Assembly (NCBI GenBank): GCA_048268885.1
Contig: JBLWUP010000029.1
Coordinates: forward strand, 1-64,000
Direction: 5' to 3'
Origin: Pelagibius sp048268885
Lineage (GTDB): Bacteria > Pseudomonadota > Alphaproteobacteria > Kiloniellales > Kiloniellaceae
Length of the DNA stretch: 64,000 nt
The notes under the pieces were generated by a model. The model was not told where the DNA came from and did no database searches. It saw nothing but the letters and a program-made list of their open reading frames with translations. Shown piece after piece: positions 45,304 through 54,278 of the stretch. Position numbers and translations under genes: made by a program. Each line of letters starts with the position of its first letter. Position 1 is the stretch's first letter.

Positions 45304-45356
45304 CCGGACCGCCGCGTCTGGTGTTCTGTCGCATCTGGCGTTCTGCGGCGGCTGGT

Positions 45357-46688
45357 CTAAAGAATGAACTTGGAGAGGTCGGCGTTCTTGGCCAGCTCGC
45401 CGACGCGGGTCCGCACCATCTCGGCGTCGATCACGATGGTCTCGCCGCCGCGGTCGGTGGCGGTGAAGGAGATTTCCTCCAACAGCTTTTCCAGCACCGT
45501 GTGCAGCCGCCGCGCGCCGATGTTTTCCACCGAGGCATTGATTTCGGCGGAGAGGTCGGCCAGCGCGTCGATGGCCTCCTCGGCGAAGTCGAGGGTCACT
45601 TCCTCGGTTTCCATCAGCGCCTTGTACTGGCGGATCAGGCTGTTCTCCGGTTCGGTGAGGATGCGCTTGAAGTCGTCGCGGGTCAGTGCGTCGAGCTCGA
45701 CACGGATCGGCAGGCGCCCCTGCAACTCGGCCAGCATGTCCGAGGGCTTGGCCATGTGAAAGGCGCCGGAGGCGATGAACAGCACATGGTCGGTGCGCAC
45801 CGGGCCGTGCTTGGTGGCCACCGTCGTGCCCTCGATCAGCGGCAGCAGGTCGCGCTGCACGCCTTCGCGCGACACGTCCGCGCCGCCGCGTTCCGAGCGC
45901 GCGGTGATCTTGTCGATCTCGTCCAGGAAGACGATGCCGTTCTGCTCCACTGCGGAGATGGCGCCGCTGATCACCGATTCCTCGTCCAGCAGCTTGTCGC
46001 TCTCCTCGGCGATCAGCACGTCGTAGGACTCCCCGACGGTCAGGCGGCGCTTCTTGGTGCGCCCGCCCATGGCCTTGCCGAAGATATCGCCGAGGTTGAG
46101 CATGCCCATGGAGGCGCCGGGCATGCCGGGGATCTCCATGGTCGGCAGCTGCATGCCGGCGCTGTCCTGCAGCTCGATCTCGATTTCCTTCCCGTCCAAC
46201 TCGCCCTGGCGCAGCATGGTTCGGAACTTCTGGCGCGTGTCGGGGCTGGCGTTCTCGCCCACCAGGGCGTCGAGCACCCGTTCCTCGGCCTGCAGCTCGG
46301 CCTTGGCCTTGACCTGCTGTCGCTGGCGCTCGCGAGTGATGTGGATGGCGGCTTCCGTCAGGTCGCGGATAATCTGCTCGACATCGCGGCCGACGTAGCC
46401 GACCTCGGTGAACTTGGTGGCCTCGACCTTGAGGAACGGCGCCTGGGCCAGCTTGGCCAGGCGGCGGGCGATCTCGGTCTTGCCCACGCCGGTCGGGCCG
46501 ATCATCAGGATGTTCTTGGGCAGCACCTCCTCGCGCAGCTCTTCGGGCAGCTGCTGGCGGCGCCAGCGGTTGCGCAGCGCAATGGCGACGGCGCGCTTGG
46601 CGTCGCCCTGGCCGACGATAAACCGATCCAGTTCCGAAACGATCTCGCGCGGCGTGAAGAAGGAGGAAGAAGACGTGCTTTCGCTCAT
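45357..46688 (-). CDS. hslU: ATP-dependent protease ATPase subunit HslU
   Basis: The 443-residue AAA+ unfoldase partners HslV. It begins with PREIVSELDRFIVGQGDAKRAVAIALRNRWRR, and the Walker A motif is IGPTGVGKTEIARRLAKL. The I domain and the SEVDKITAR-type Walker B (FLDEIDKITAR) follow. The C terminus LSKFIL docks into HslV. ATG 46688 has GGAG upstream and does not overlap the hslV stop; a second ATG 21 bp earlier would. Confidence 0.96.
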   Translation of the reverse strand: MSESTSSSSFFTPREIVSELDRFIVGQGDAKRAVAIALRNRWRRQQLPEELREEVLPKNILMIGPTGVGKTEIARRLAKLAQAPFLKVEATKFTEVGYVGRDVEQIIRDLTEAAIHITRERQRQQVKAKAELQAEERVLDALVGENASPDTRQKFRTMLRQGELDGKEIEIELQDSAGMQLPTMEIPGMPGASMGMLNLGDIFGKAMGGRTKKRRLTVGESYDVLIAEESDKLLDEESVISGAISAVEQNGIVFLDEIDKITARSERGGADVSREGVQRDLLPLIEGTTVATKHGPVRTDHVLFIASGAFHMAKPSDMLAELQGRLPIRVELDALTRDDFKRILTEPENSLIRQYKALMETEEVTLDFAEEAIDALADLSAEINASVENIGARRLHTVLEKLLEEISFTATDRGGETIVIDAEMVRTRVGELAKNADLSKFIL

Positions 46689-46701
46689 GGTGCTCCGAGG
46701 T

Positions 46702-47286
46702 TCAGACATCCGTCGGCGCTCCGCCCGCGCCGCTGCTGGGCAGGCTCTCGATGGTGATGTTTTCGTTGGTGTAGATGCAGATGTCGCCGGCGATCTTCAT
46801 GGCCTTGCGGGCGATGGCCTCGGCGTCCAGGCCGTCGACGTCGATCAGGGCGCGAGCGGCCGACAGCGCGAAACTGCCGCCGGAACCGATGCCGATCAGG
46901 CCGTCCTCGGGCTCCAGAACGTCGCCGTTGCCGGTCAGCACCAGCGAGGTGGTGCCGTCGGCCACCGCCATCATGGCCTCCAGGCGGCGCAGGTAGCGGT
47001 CGGTGCGCCAGTCCTTGGCCAGCTCGACGCAGGCGCGGGTCAACTGGTGGGGATAGGTCTCGAGCTTGGCCTCGAGCCGCTCGAACAGGGTGAAGGCATC
47101 GGCCGTCGCCCCGGCGAAGCCGGCGATCACGTTGCCCTTGCCCAGGGGGCGGACCTTGCGGGCGTTGGATTTCATGACCGTGTTGCCGAAGCTGACCTGG
47201 CCGTCGCCGGCGACCACCACCCGGTCGCCCTTGCGGACCGAGAGGATCGTGGTGCCGTGCCACTGAAGGGAGGATTTCTCTGACAT
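46702..47286 (-). CDS. hslV: ATP-dependent protease subunit HslV
   Basis: The 194-residue proteasome-like peptidase has WHGTTILSVRK near the N terminus, where the catalytic Thr follows propeptide removal. GNVIAGFAGATADAFTLFERLEAKLE and FALSAARAL are conserved. It is the first gene of hslVU, and is divergent from hisB across 204 bp. Confidence 0.97.
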   Translation of the reverse strand: MSEKSSLQWHGTTILSVRKGDRVVVAGDGQVSFGNTVMKSNARKVRPLGKGNVIAGFAGATADAFTLFERLEAKLETYPHQLTRACVELAKDWRTDRYLRRLEAMMAVADGTTSLVLTGNGDVLEPEDGLIGIGSGGSFALSAARALIDVDGLDAEAIARKAMKIAGDICIYTNENITIESLPSSGAGGAPTDV

Positions 47287-47490
47287 GGTCTGTCACATGG
47301 GCGAAAGCGGCAGCCGGGTCAAGCCGGATTTCCCTTCAAGCTTCGCCTTTTCCGGGCCTTTCAGGGGGTCCTCGGGGGCCCGGGCGGCCCGGTCATCGGC
47401 GCTGGCGTCGCCCCGCCCTTCCTGATAAAAGGGCGCCTTCGTGTAAAGATCCGTAAGCCAAAGGACCCGCTTTCGGGCGGGCGGAACGAT

Positions 47491-48078
47491 ATGCGCCGGG
47501 CAACCATTGAGCGAAACACCCAGGAAACCAAGATCACCGCGACGGTCGATCTGGACGGCAGCGGGACCTATGAGGTCTCGACCGGCATCGGTTTCCTCGA
47601 CCATATGCTCGAACAGCTCTCCCGCCACAGCCTCATCGACATCACGTTGAAGGCCGAGGGCGACCTGCATATCGACTTCCACCACACGACCGAGGACAGC
47701 GGGATCGCTCTGGGCCAGGCCTTCAGCCAGGCGCTGGGCGGGCGCAAGGGCATCTGGCGCTACGGTTCGGCCCTCATCCCCATGGACGAGACGCTGACCC
47801 GGGTGGCGCTGGACGCCTCCAACCGGCCCTACCTGATCTGGAAAGTGGACTTCAACCGCGACAAGCTCGGCACCATGGATACCGAGCTGTTCAAGGAGTG
47901 GTTCCAGGCCTTCGCCCAGAACGCGGGCCTGACGCTGCACGTGGAGAACCTCTACGGCACGAACAACCACCATATCGTCGAGTCCTGCTTCAAGGCACTG
48001 GCCCGCGCGCTGCGCGAGGCCATCCAGATCGACCCGCGCAAGGCCGATGCCGTGCCTTCCACCAAAGGTTCCCTCTAG
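47491..48078 (+). CDS. hisB: Imidazoleglycerol-phosphate dehydratase
   Basis: The 195-residue manganese enzyme catalyses the sixth step of histidine synthesis. The metal-binding repeats HHTTEDSGIALGQAF and NNHHIVESCFKALARALR are present. It lacks the HisB phosphatase domain of enterobacteria, as expected here. It opens the his cluster. Confidence 0.96.
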   Translation: MRRATIERNTQETKITATVDLDGSGTYEVSTGIGFLDHMLEQLSRHSLIDITLKAEGDLHIDFHHTTEDSGIALGQAFSQALGGRKGIWRYGSALIPMDETLTRVALDASNRPYLIWKVDFNRDKLGTMDTELFKEWFQAFAQNAGLTLHVENLYGTNNHHIVESCFKALARALREAIQIDPRKADAVPSTKGSL

Positions 48079-48088
48079 ACGAACCCCC

Positions 48089-48123
48089 GCAAGGCGGCGG
48101 GCTCCCGCGAGCCGCCGCCTTGC
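48089..48123 (+). other. Intercistronic hairpin between hisB and hisH
   Basis: GCAAGGCGGCGG-GCTC pairs with GAGC-CGCCGCCTTGC to make a 15-bp GC stem with one bulge. No T-run follows, so it is more likely an mRNA-processing or stability element than a terminator. Confidence 0.6.
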
Positions 48124-48150
48124 CGCAAGAAAGGTCCAAAAGGTCACGCC

Positions 48151-48816
48151 ATGACCGTTGCGATCATCGACTATGGCTCGGGCAACCTGCGCTCGGCCGC
48201 CAAGTCCCTGGAGCGCGCCGCCGCCGAGGCGGGCGGCGGCCCGGTGGTGGTGACCGACCACCCCGAGGCCGTGCGCCGCCCCGACCGGGTGGTGCTGCCC
48301 GGTGTCGGCGCCTTCGCCGACTGCCGGCGCGGTCTCTATGCAGTGCCGGGCATGGTGGAAGCGCTGGAGGAAACGGTGATGCACGCCGCGCGGCCCTTCC
48401 TCGGCATCTGCGTGGGCATGCAGCTCATGGCCACCCGAGGCCTGGAACACGGCGAACACCAGGGTTTCGGCTGGATTCCGGGGGACGTGGTGGCCCTCGA
48501 CCCGGCGCCGCAATCGGGTCCGGGCGGGTCCGAGGCGCCCCTGAAAGTGCCGCACATGGGGTGGAATGCGCTAAACCTATGCGATAAGACTCATCCTCTG
48601 GTCGCAGGCTTCGGGGAAACTCCCTATGTGTACTTCGTGCACAGCTATCACCTGCGCCCAACCCACGAAGCGCACCTGCTGGCCACCGTCGACTACGGCG
48701 GGCCGGTCACCGCCATGGTCGCGCACGACAACCTGACCGGGACCCAGTTTCACCCGGAAAAGAGCCAGAGCGTGGGTCTCCGGCTGCTTGCTAACTTCTT
48801 GAGGTGGCGTCCATGA
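48151..48816 (+). CDS. hisH: Imidazole glycerol phosphate synthase, glutamine amidotransferase subunit
   Basis: The 221-residue class I glutaminase delivers ammonia to HisF. Triad residues are the Cys in LGICVGMQLM and the His/Glu in FHPEKSQ. The start is MTVAIIDYGSGNLRS. The stop overlaps the GNAT gene. Confidence 0.96.
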   Translation: MTVAIIDYGSGNLRSAAKSLERAAAEAGGGPVVVTDHPEAVRRPDRVVLPGVGAFADCRRGLYAVPGMVEALEETVMHAARPFLGICVGMQLMATRGLEHGEHQGFGWIPGDVVALDPAPQSGPGGSEAPLKVPHMGWNALNLCDKTHPLVAGFGETPYVYFVHSYHLRPTHEAHLLATVDYGGPVTAMVAHDNLTGTQFHPEKSQSVGLRLLANFLRWRP

Positions 48817-49400
48817 CCGTGAATGACTCGAGCGTGACCATCACCATGGACCGCTTGACCGGTTTTCACGGGCCGGACCTGCACGACCTCTGCGACGCCG
48901 CGGAGGCGGCGGTCCTGCATGGCGGCGGCTTCGGCTGGCTGGCCCCGCCGCCGCGCCAGACCATGGAGGCCTACTGGCAGGGCGTGCTGCTGGTGCCGGA
49001 GCGCGAGCTTTACGTCGGCCGCCTGGACGGCACCATCGCCGGCTCGGCCCAACTGGTGCGTCCGCCGCGCAACAACGAGGCGCAGCTGCTGACCGGCCAG
49101 CTCACCACCTTCTTCGTGGCCCCCTGGGCGCGCGGTCACGGCCTCGCCCCCGGCCTGGTCGCCTGCATCGAGGACGCGGCGCGCGGCAATGGCCTGCGCG
49201 TGCTGAACCTGGATGTCCGCGAGACCCAGAGCCGCGCCATCGAGGTGGTGGAGGATGCCGGCTTCGTGCGCTGGGGCACCCACCCGCACTACGCCTGGGT
49301 CGAGAACAGCTGGGTGACCGGCTACTATTATTACAAGGACCTGCACGGCAACGGCGCACTCCCCCAAGATGCCGGGCCGGAAGGGATGCCGCCGAAATGA
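48813..49400 (+). CDS. GNAT-family N-acetyltransferase
   Basis: The 195-residue acetyltransferase has the acetyl-CoA-binding region FVAPWARGHGLAPGLVACIEDAA and the late NLDVRETQSRAIEVVEDAGFVRWG. It sits inside the his operon, with ATGA overlaps both to hisH and to hisA, so it is co-expressed with histidine genes. A link to histidine metabolism is not proven. Start 48813 has TTGAGGTGG upstream. Confidence 0.9.
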   Translation: MTVNDSSVTITMDRLTGFHGPDLHDLCDAAEAAVLHGGGFGWLAPPPRQTMEAYWQGVLLVPERELYVGRLDGTIAGSAQLVRPPRNNEAQLLTGQLTTFFVAPWARGHGLAPGLVACIEDAARGNGLRVLNLDVRETQSRAIEVVEDAGFVRWGTHPHYAWVENSWVTGYYYYKDLHGNGALPQDAGPEGMPPK

Positions 49401-50140
49401 TTCTGTTTCCCGCCATCGACCTGAAGGACGGTCAGGCCGTGCGCCTGCTACGCGGCGAGATGGACAGCGCCACGGTCTTCAACGACGACCCGGCGGCTCA
49501 GGCGCAAAGCTTCGCCGAGGCCGGCTTCCAATGGCTGCACCTGGTCGACCTGAACGGCGCCTTCGAAGGGCGGCCGGTGAACGCCGCCGCGGTCGAAGCC
49601 ATCCTGAAGGCCATCGACATCCCGGCGCAGCTGGGCGGCGGCATCCGCGACATGGCGACCATCGAACGCTGGCTGGGTCTCGGCCTGCGCCGCGTCATCC
49701 TGGGCACCGTGGCGGTGAAAAACCCCGACCTGGTGCGCGAGGCCTGCCGCGCCTTCCCCGGCCAGGTGGTCCTCGGCATCGACGCGCGCGGCGGCAAGGT
49801 GGCCACCGAAGGCTGGGCCGAGGTCAGCGAGATCGAAGCGATCGACCTGGCGCGCCGCTTCGAGGACGCCGGGGCCGCGGCCATCGTCTACACCGACATC
49901 GACCGCGACGGCGCGCTGCAAGGCGCGAACGTGGAAGCGACCCGCGCGCTGGCCGAAGCGCTGGAGACGCCGGTCATCGCCTCCGGCGGTGTTGCCTCGC
50001 TGGACGACCTCGCCGCCTTCCTCGCCATCGCGGATGCCGGCATCGAGGGCGTCATCTCCGGCCGCGCGATCTACGACGGCCGTCTCGACCCGGCGGCGGC
50101 GCTCGCCCTTCTCGCCGGCCAGCAAGCTGGAGCCGCCTGA
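49397..50140 (+). CDS. hisA: ProFAR isomerase HisA
   Basis: The 247-residue TIM-barrel enzyme isomerises ProFAR to PRFAR. The N terminus FPAIDLKDGQAVRLLRGEM with catalytic Asp and the C-terminal GVASLDDLAAF, GVISGRAIYDG phosphate sites are typical. It precedes hisF with an overlap (TGATG). Confidence 0.96.
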   Translation: MILFPAIDLKDGQAVRLLRGEMDSATVFNDDPAAQAQSFAEAGFQWLHLVDLNGAFEGRPVNAAAVEAILKAIDIPAQLGGGIRDMATIERWLGLGLRRVILGTVAVKNPDLVREACRAFPGQVVLGIDARGGKVATEGWAEVSEIEAIDLARRFEDAGAAAIVYTDIDRDGALQGANVEATRALAEALETPVIASGGVASLDDLAAFLAIADAGIEGVISGRAIYDGRLDPAAALALLAGQQAGAA

Positions 50141-50928
50141 TGCTCACCGTGCGCGTTATCCCCTGCCTGGACGTGAAGGACGGCCGCGTGGTCAAGGGCG
50201 TGAACTTCGTCGGCCTGCGCGACGCCGGCGACCCGGTGGAACAGGCGCAGGTCTATGACGCCGCCGGGGCCGACGAGCTCTGTTTCCTCGACATCACCGC
50301 CAGCCACGAGAACCGCGGTATCCTGCTGGACGTCGTGCAGCGCACGGCGGAGCACTGCTTCATGCCGCTGACCGTCGGCGGCGGCGTCCGCGAACTGGAG
50401 GACATCCGCCAGCTGCTGCTGGCCGGGGCCGACAAGGTCTCCATCAACACCGCCGCCGTGCACAACCCGGACTTCGTGCGCGAAGCGGCGGAGAAGTTCG
50501 GCAGCCAGTGCATCGTGGTGGCGGTCGACGCCAAGTCTGTTTCGAATCCTGGCGGCCCCGACAAATTCGAGATCTTCACCCACGGCGGGCGCAAGCCGAC
50601 GGGCATCGACGCGGTGGAATGGTCGCGGCGCATGTGCGCCCTGGGCGCCGGCGAGATCCTGCTGACCTCCATGGATCGCGACGGCACCAAGGAAGGCTAC
50701 AACCTGCCGCTGACCCGCGCGGTCTCCGACGCGGTGCCCGTGCCGGTCATCGCCTCGGGCGGCGTCGGCACGCTGGAGCACCTGGCCGAGGGCGTGACCG
50801 AAGGGCATGCCTCCGCGGTGCTGGCCGCCTCGATCTTCCACTTCGGCACCTATTCCATCGCCGAGGCCAAGGCCTGCCTCGCCGCCCACGGCCTGCCGGT
50901 CAGGCCCGTCGAGCAGCAGGTCGCCTGA
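50140..50928 (+). CDS. hisF: Imidazole glycerol phosphate synthase cyclase subunit
   Basis: The 262-residue TIM-barrel cyclase uses ammonia from HisH. RVIPCLDVKDGRVVKGVNF carries catalytic Asp, and TSMDRDGTKEGYNLPLT the second. IASGGVGTLEHLAEG and AVLAASIFHFGTYSI form phosphate sites. The start overlaps the hisA stop. Confidence 0.97.
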   Translation: MLTVRVIPCLDVKDGRVVKGVNFVGLRDAGDPVEQAQVYDAAGADELCFLDITASHENRGILLDVVQRTAEHCFMPLTVGGGVRELEDIRQLLLAGADKVSINTAAVHNPDFVREAAEKFGSQCIVVAVDAKSVSNPGGPDKFEIFTHGGRKPTGIDAVEWSRRMCALGAGEILLTSMDRDGTKEGYNLPLTRAVSDAVPVPVIASGGVGTLEHLAEGVTEGHASAVLAASIFHFGTYSIAEAKACLAAHGLPVRPVEQQVA

Positions 50929-50962
50929 GCGCCGCGAGGCTTCGCAGAAGAAAGCAGTACCT

Positions 50963-51310
50963 ATGGGCAAGGATTCCAAGAAATCTCTCGACGGCGCCGT
51001 TCTCGACAGTCTTTTCGAGATCATCGAAAGCCGCCGCGGCGCGGACCCGGAAAGCTCGCACACCGCGAAGCTGTTCCACCGCGGCCTCGACAAGATCTGC
51101 CAGAAGGTCGGCGAGGAAGCGGTGGAGACGGTGATCGAGGGCGCGCAGGGCCGCAAGGAGGGCGTGGTCAGTGAGTCCGCCGACCTGCTCTATCACCTGC
51201 TGGTGCTCTGGGCGGCCAGCGGCGTGGAGCCCGCACAGGTCTGGGCGGCGCTGGAGGGGCGCAAGGGCGTTTCCGGTATTGCCGAGAAAGCCGCGCGCTC
51301 TAAAGATTGA
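50963..51310 (+). CDS. hisE: Phosphoribosyl-ATP pyrophosphatase
   Basis: The 115-residue MazG-like enzyme hydrolyses phosphoribosyl-ATP at the second step of histidine synthesis. SSHTAKLFHRGLDKICQKVGEEAVETVIEG and SESADLLYHLLVLW are typical. AGAAGAAAG precedes the start. hisG, hisD, hisC and hisI are not in the window. Confidence 0.95.
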   Translation: MGKDSKKSLDGAVLDSLFEIIESRRGADPESSHTAKLFHRGLDKICQKVGEEAVETVIEGAQGRKEGVVSESADLLYHLLVLWAASGVEPAQVWAALEGRKGVSGIAEKAARSKD

Positions 51311-51354
51311 CGCCCGAAGATTGAGGCGCGCGACAAGCAAAGGGGAAAAGCGGC

Positions 51355-51723
51355 ATGGCCTATGATGAGAGCAACATCTTCGCGAAGATCCTGCGCGGCG
51401 AGATTCCCTGCAACAAGGTCTACGAGGACGACCACGTCCTGGCCTTCCACGACATCCAGCCGCAGACCAAGGTCCATGTGCTGGTGATCCCGAAAGGCGC
51501 CTACGTTTCTTTCGCGGACTTTTCGGAAAAGGCTTCGGAGGCGGAGATCACCGGCTTCTTCCGCGCCGCCGGCAAGATTGCCAAGGATCTGGGTTTGAAC
51601 GACGACGGTTACCGCGTGCTCGCCAACACCGGCGCCCACGGCCACCAGGAGGTGCCGCACTTCCATCTGCACCTCTTCGGCGGCCAGCCGCTCGGCCGCA
51701 TGATCAAGCCGCCGCAGGGCTGA
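51355..51723 (+). CDS. HIT family nucleotide-binding protein
   Basis: The 122-residue HIT hydrolase begins with MAYDESNIFAKILRGEIPCNKVYEDDHVLAFHDIQP, and ends with HFHLHLFGGQPL (the HxHxH triad). Such proteins hydrolyse adenosine phosphoramidates. It is the conserved gene after hisE in many alphaproteobacteria. Confidence 0.95.
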   Translation: MAYDESNIFAKILRGEIPCNKVYEDDHVLAFHDIQPQTKVHVLVIPKGAYVSFADFSEKASEAEITGFFRAAGKIAKDLGLNDDGYRVLANTGAHGHQEVPHFHLHLFGGQPLGRMIKPPQG

Positions 51724-51755
51724 GCTTGCCGCGCCACGCAGAGAAAAGGTCTCCC

Positions 51756-52577
51756 ATGTTCACGGAACTCAAGGTCGCCAGCGGCAAGGCGACGCTGGCC
51801 GCCATCGAGGCGGGCAGCGCGGAACCCGCCGTGGTCTTTCTGCACGCGGGCGTCGCCGACAAGCGCATGTGGCAGGATCAGCTCGGCGCGCTGGCCGGTG
51901 ACTACCGCGTCGTCGCCTACGACCGCCGCGGCTTCGGCGACACGCGCTACGGCGCCGAGATCTTCTCCCACGTCGACGACCTGCTGGCGGTGCTGGACGA
52001 CCGGGATATCGGCAAGGCCGTGCTGGTCGGCTGCTCCCAGGGCGGGCGCATCGCGATCGACTTCGCGCTGACTTATCCCGAGCGCGCGGCGGGGCTGTTC
52101 CTGGTCGCGCCGGCGGTGAACGGCGCGCCCTCGCCGGAGGATTTTCCGCCGCCCGTCGAGGCGTTGCTCGAGCTGCTGGAAGAGGCCGAGGAGGACGAGG
52201 ACCTGGAGCGCCTGAACCTTCTGGAAGCCTGGATGTGGCTCGACGGCCCGGCCGGCGAGGAAGGCCGCGTCGGCGGTGCCGTGCGCGATCTTTTCCTCAC
52301 CATGAACGCCACCGCGCTCTACGCCGAGGACCCGGGGCGGGAGACCAATCCCGCCGCCTTTCCGGTGGCCTACTCGCGCCTTGCCGACCTCACCCTGCCG
52401 GCCCAGGTGATCTGGGGCGACGGCGACTTCCCGCACATCCAGCAGCGCTGCGTCCACCTGGTGCAGGCCCTGCCCCAGGCGACCGGCAGCGTCATCCCCG
52501 GCACCGCCCACCTGCCCAACCTGGAACAGCCGGAAGCCTTCAACGACTACCTGCGGGATTTCCTGGAAGGGCTTTAG
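51756..52577 (+). CDS. Alpha/beta hydrolase
   Basis: The 273-residue hydrolase has nucleophile Ser94 in GCSQGGR and late GTAHLPNLEQP with the catalytic His. The fold is that of epoxide-hydrolase/haloperoxidase-like enzymes. There is a long acidic cap (EALLELLEEAEEDEDLE). Substrate is unknown. It is separated from the convergent GNAT gene by an inverted-repeat element. Confidence 0.9.
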   Translation: MFTELKVASGKATLAAIEAGSAEPAVVFLHAGVADKRMWQDQLGALAGDYRVVAYDRRGFGDTRYGAEIFSHVDDLLAVLDDRDIGKAVLVGCSQGGRIAIDFALTYPERAAGLFLVAPAVNGAPSPEDFPPPVEALLELLEEAEEDEDLERLNLLEAWMWLDGPAGEEGRVGGAVRDLFLTMNATALYAEDPGRETNPAAFPVAYSRLADLTLPAQVIWGDGDFPHIQQRCVHLVQALPQATGSVIPGTAHLPNLEQPEAFNDYLRDFLEGL

Positions 52578-52617
52578 GCGAGGCCATTCATCCTCACCAG
52601 CTCCCGACCTCTTCCCG

Positions 52618-52699
52618 TCACCCTCGGGCTTGTCCCGAGGGTCCAGGGGGCGAGGGCTCATCGCTTGCCCTGGATGCTCGGGACAAGCCCGAGCATGAC
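52618..52699. repeat. Intergenic inverted-repeat element (REP-like)
   Basis: Two hairpins, CCCTCGGG/CCCGAGGG (52621-52641) and ATGCTCGGG/CCCGAGCAT (52674-52696), face each other as an imperfect inverted repeat with CCAGGG/CCCTGG between them. The shape is like dispersed palindromic repeats common in alphaproteobacterial intergenic DNA. It separates convergent genes. Confidence 0.8.
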
Positions 52700-52714
52700 A
52701 ATGGAGCGGAATGA

Positions 52715-53227
52715 CTACGCTGCCGCGACCTTGCGCCAGAACACGTAGTGCGGGCCGGTGCCGGGTGTCTCGAAGAGCTCGCCGATGGGCGAAAAGCCGT
52801 GGCGTTCGTAAAAGGTCTGCGCGCCGGTGCGCCCGTTGCACCAGACCGTCGCGCTTTCTTCGCCCCCTGCCGCCAGCCGCCGCGCCAGCTCTTCGACACC
52901 GAACTCCAGGACTTTTCCGCCGAGCCCCTGCCCCTGCACGGCGGGATCGCTCGCCATGCCGCGCAGTCGCCACTGCGTTTCGCCGAACTCATCCCTGTAG
53001 TCGGGCTGTGCCTCGGCCATGAAGCCGGCGGTGCTCACCACCTTGCCGTCGCGCAGCGCCCCGACATGAAAATGCTCCCCCGCCCCGGCATAGGTCGCCG
53101 CCGCGTCGGCGCGCGTCAGCCAGGGCCGTAAGACCGCCTTGCGCAGGTCGAAGGTCTCGTCCAGGGACACCAGCTGAATCTGGACATCCCCGAAATCGCG
53201 GTTTGTTTCGGGCGGGAGGCGGCTCAT
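52715..53227 (-). CDS. GNAT-family N-acetyltransferase
   Basis: The 170-residue acetyltransferase has GMASDPAVQGQGLGGKVLEFG (acetyl-CoA site) and CNGRTGAQTFYERHGFSPIGELFE. Substrate is unknown. ATG 53227 is the first methionine giving a complete fold; the ribosome binding site is weak. It is divergent from the next gene. Confidence 0.88.
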   Translation of the reverse strand: MSRLPPETNRDFGDVQIQLVSLDETFDLRKAVLRPWLTRADAAATYAGAGEHFHVGALRDGKVVSTAGFMAEAQPDYRDEFGETQWRLRGMASDPAVQGQGLGGKVLEFGVEELARRLAAGGEESATVWCNGRTGAQTFYERHGFSPIGELFETPGTGPHYVFWRKVAAA

Positions 53228-53341
53228 GATCGAAAGACAGTTCTTCCCTGTTCGACACCGTCGGAGCTGAAGCAGCCGAGATGATACGGCCGCCGCAGGG
53301 CTGGCCAAGATAGCGGAAAACTCCACACAGGAGGCAAGGCG

Positions 53342-53953
53342 ATGTGGTCGATACAAACCATAGAGGTCGAACTTACCGAGGGCAGCCACGAATTCGTCAT
53401 TCCCCGGCGCGAGGGCGAGGGCCAGGCCGTCGTCCTGGTGGAGCAGATCACCGGGGACGGCGGCGATGTGGAAGCGGAGGTCGAGAACCTGCCGCCGGAA
53501 AACCTGTCGCACTACGGGCGCGCCAAGGTCTTCATGGGGGACTTTGCGGAGGGTGCGCGGGATCTCTCCCTGCGGATCTATCTGCGGGCCGCGAGCTTCG
53601 TGCGCATCACCGTCGCGACGATCCGCTCCGGTCTTGCCAGCGTCTTCAAGCGACTGCCCTGCCGGCTGTGCAAGAAGCTGGTGAACCTGCTGCTGACCTC
53701 GGCGCTGGCGCTCATCGGCGTGCCCTACATGGACGCCTCGGTGGCCTTCGACGACGACCTGATGGACGCGCTGCAGGCGCTGCTCGACAACCCGGCCTAC
53801 GAGACCTTCGCCAAGCTGGTGAAGGAGGTCGACCTGGGCATCTGGGATGTATTGCTGAAAGCCGTCGCTGGGATCGAGTTCGTCTTCGAGCTGGCGGACA
53901 GTCTCTACGAGAAGGTCTGCCGGCTGCTCGGCTTCTGCCCCTCGCCCGCGTGA
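53342..53953 (+). CDS. Hypothetical protein
   Basis: The 203-residue product has an acidic N-terminal domain (EGSHEFVIPRREGEGQAVVLVEQITGDGGDVEAEVENL), a central basic/Cys-rich segment (KRLPCRLCKKLVN) joined to a hydrophobic stretch (LLLTSALALIGVPYMDASVA), and an acidic helical C terminus with two further Cys. AGGAGG lies 8 bp upstream. I recognise no family. Confidence 0.65.
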   Translation: MWSIQTIEVELTEGSHEFVIPRREGEGQAVVLVEQITGDGGDVEAEVENLPPENLSHYGRAKVFMGDFAEGARDLSLRIYLRAASFVRITVATIRSGLASVFKRLPCRLCKKLVNLLLTSALALIGVPYMDASVAFDDDLMDALQALLDNPAYETFAKLVKEVDLGIWDVLLKAVAGIEFVFELADSLYEKVCRLLGFCPSPA

Positions 53954-53963
53954 GGGTGCCCCC

Positions 53964-54269
53964 TCACCGCCCCGGAGAAGTAGCACCCCAGTCTTGGAGC
54001 ATCTTCATTACGCTCGGCCAGTCAATTGGCCCCGCCGGCGGACTCAAGCATGAGAACCCGTAGCCGAGAGTGGCAAGCTCGTCATCCACATCACGGATCA
54101 GATCAAAGTCGGTGACCAGCAGCATGCCGTTTTCCGCTCCATAGCCCTCCAGCAGCACAGGCACAATCAACCGCTTTTCCCGGAGTGGAACCGCGTAATC
54201 GAGTCGGATCGACAATCCGAGCCGCTCCGAGCTTTCGATCCACTCTCGTTGAAATGCAGTTGCGGTCAT
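53964..54269 (-). CDS. Small hypothetical protein
   Basis: The 101-residue protein contains RLDYAVPLREKRLIVPVLLEGYGAENGMLLVTDFDLI and a C-terminal WPSVMKMLQDWG. It has no signal peptide or membrane segment. It is 9 bp downstream of the truncated yifB on the same strand, and may be in its operon. Base composition is lower in GC than yifB. Confidence 0.6.
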   Translation of the reverse strand: MTATAFQREWIESSERLGLSIRLDYAVPLREKRLIVPVLLEGYGAENGMLLVTDFDLIRDVDDELATLGYGFSCLSPPAGPIDWPSVMKMLQDWGATSPGR

Positions 54270-54278
54270 GCCCGTATC

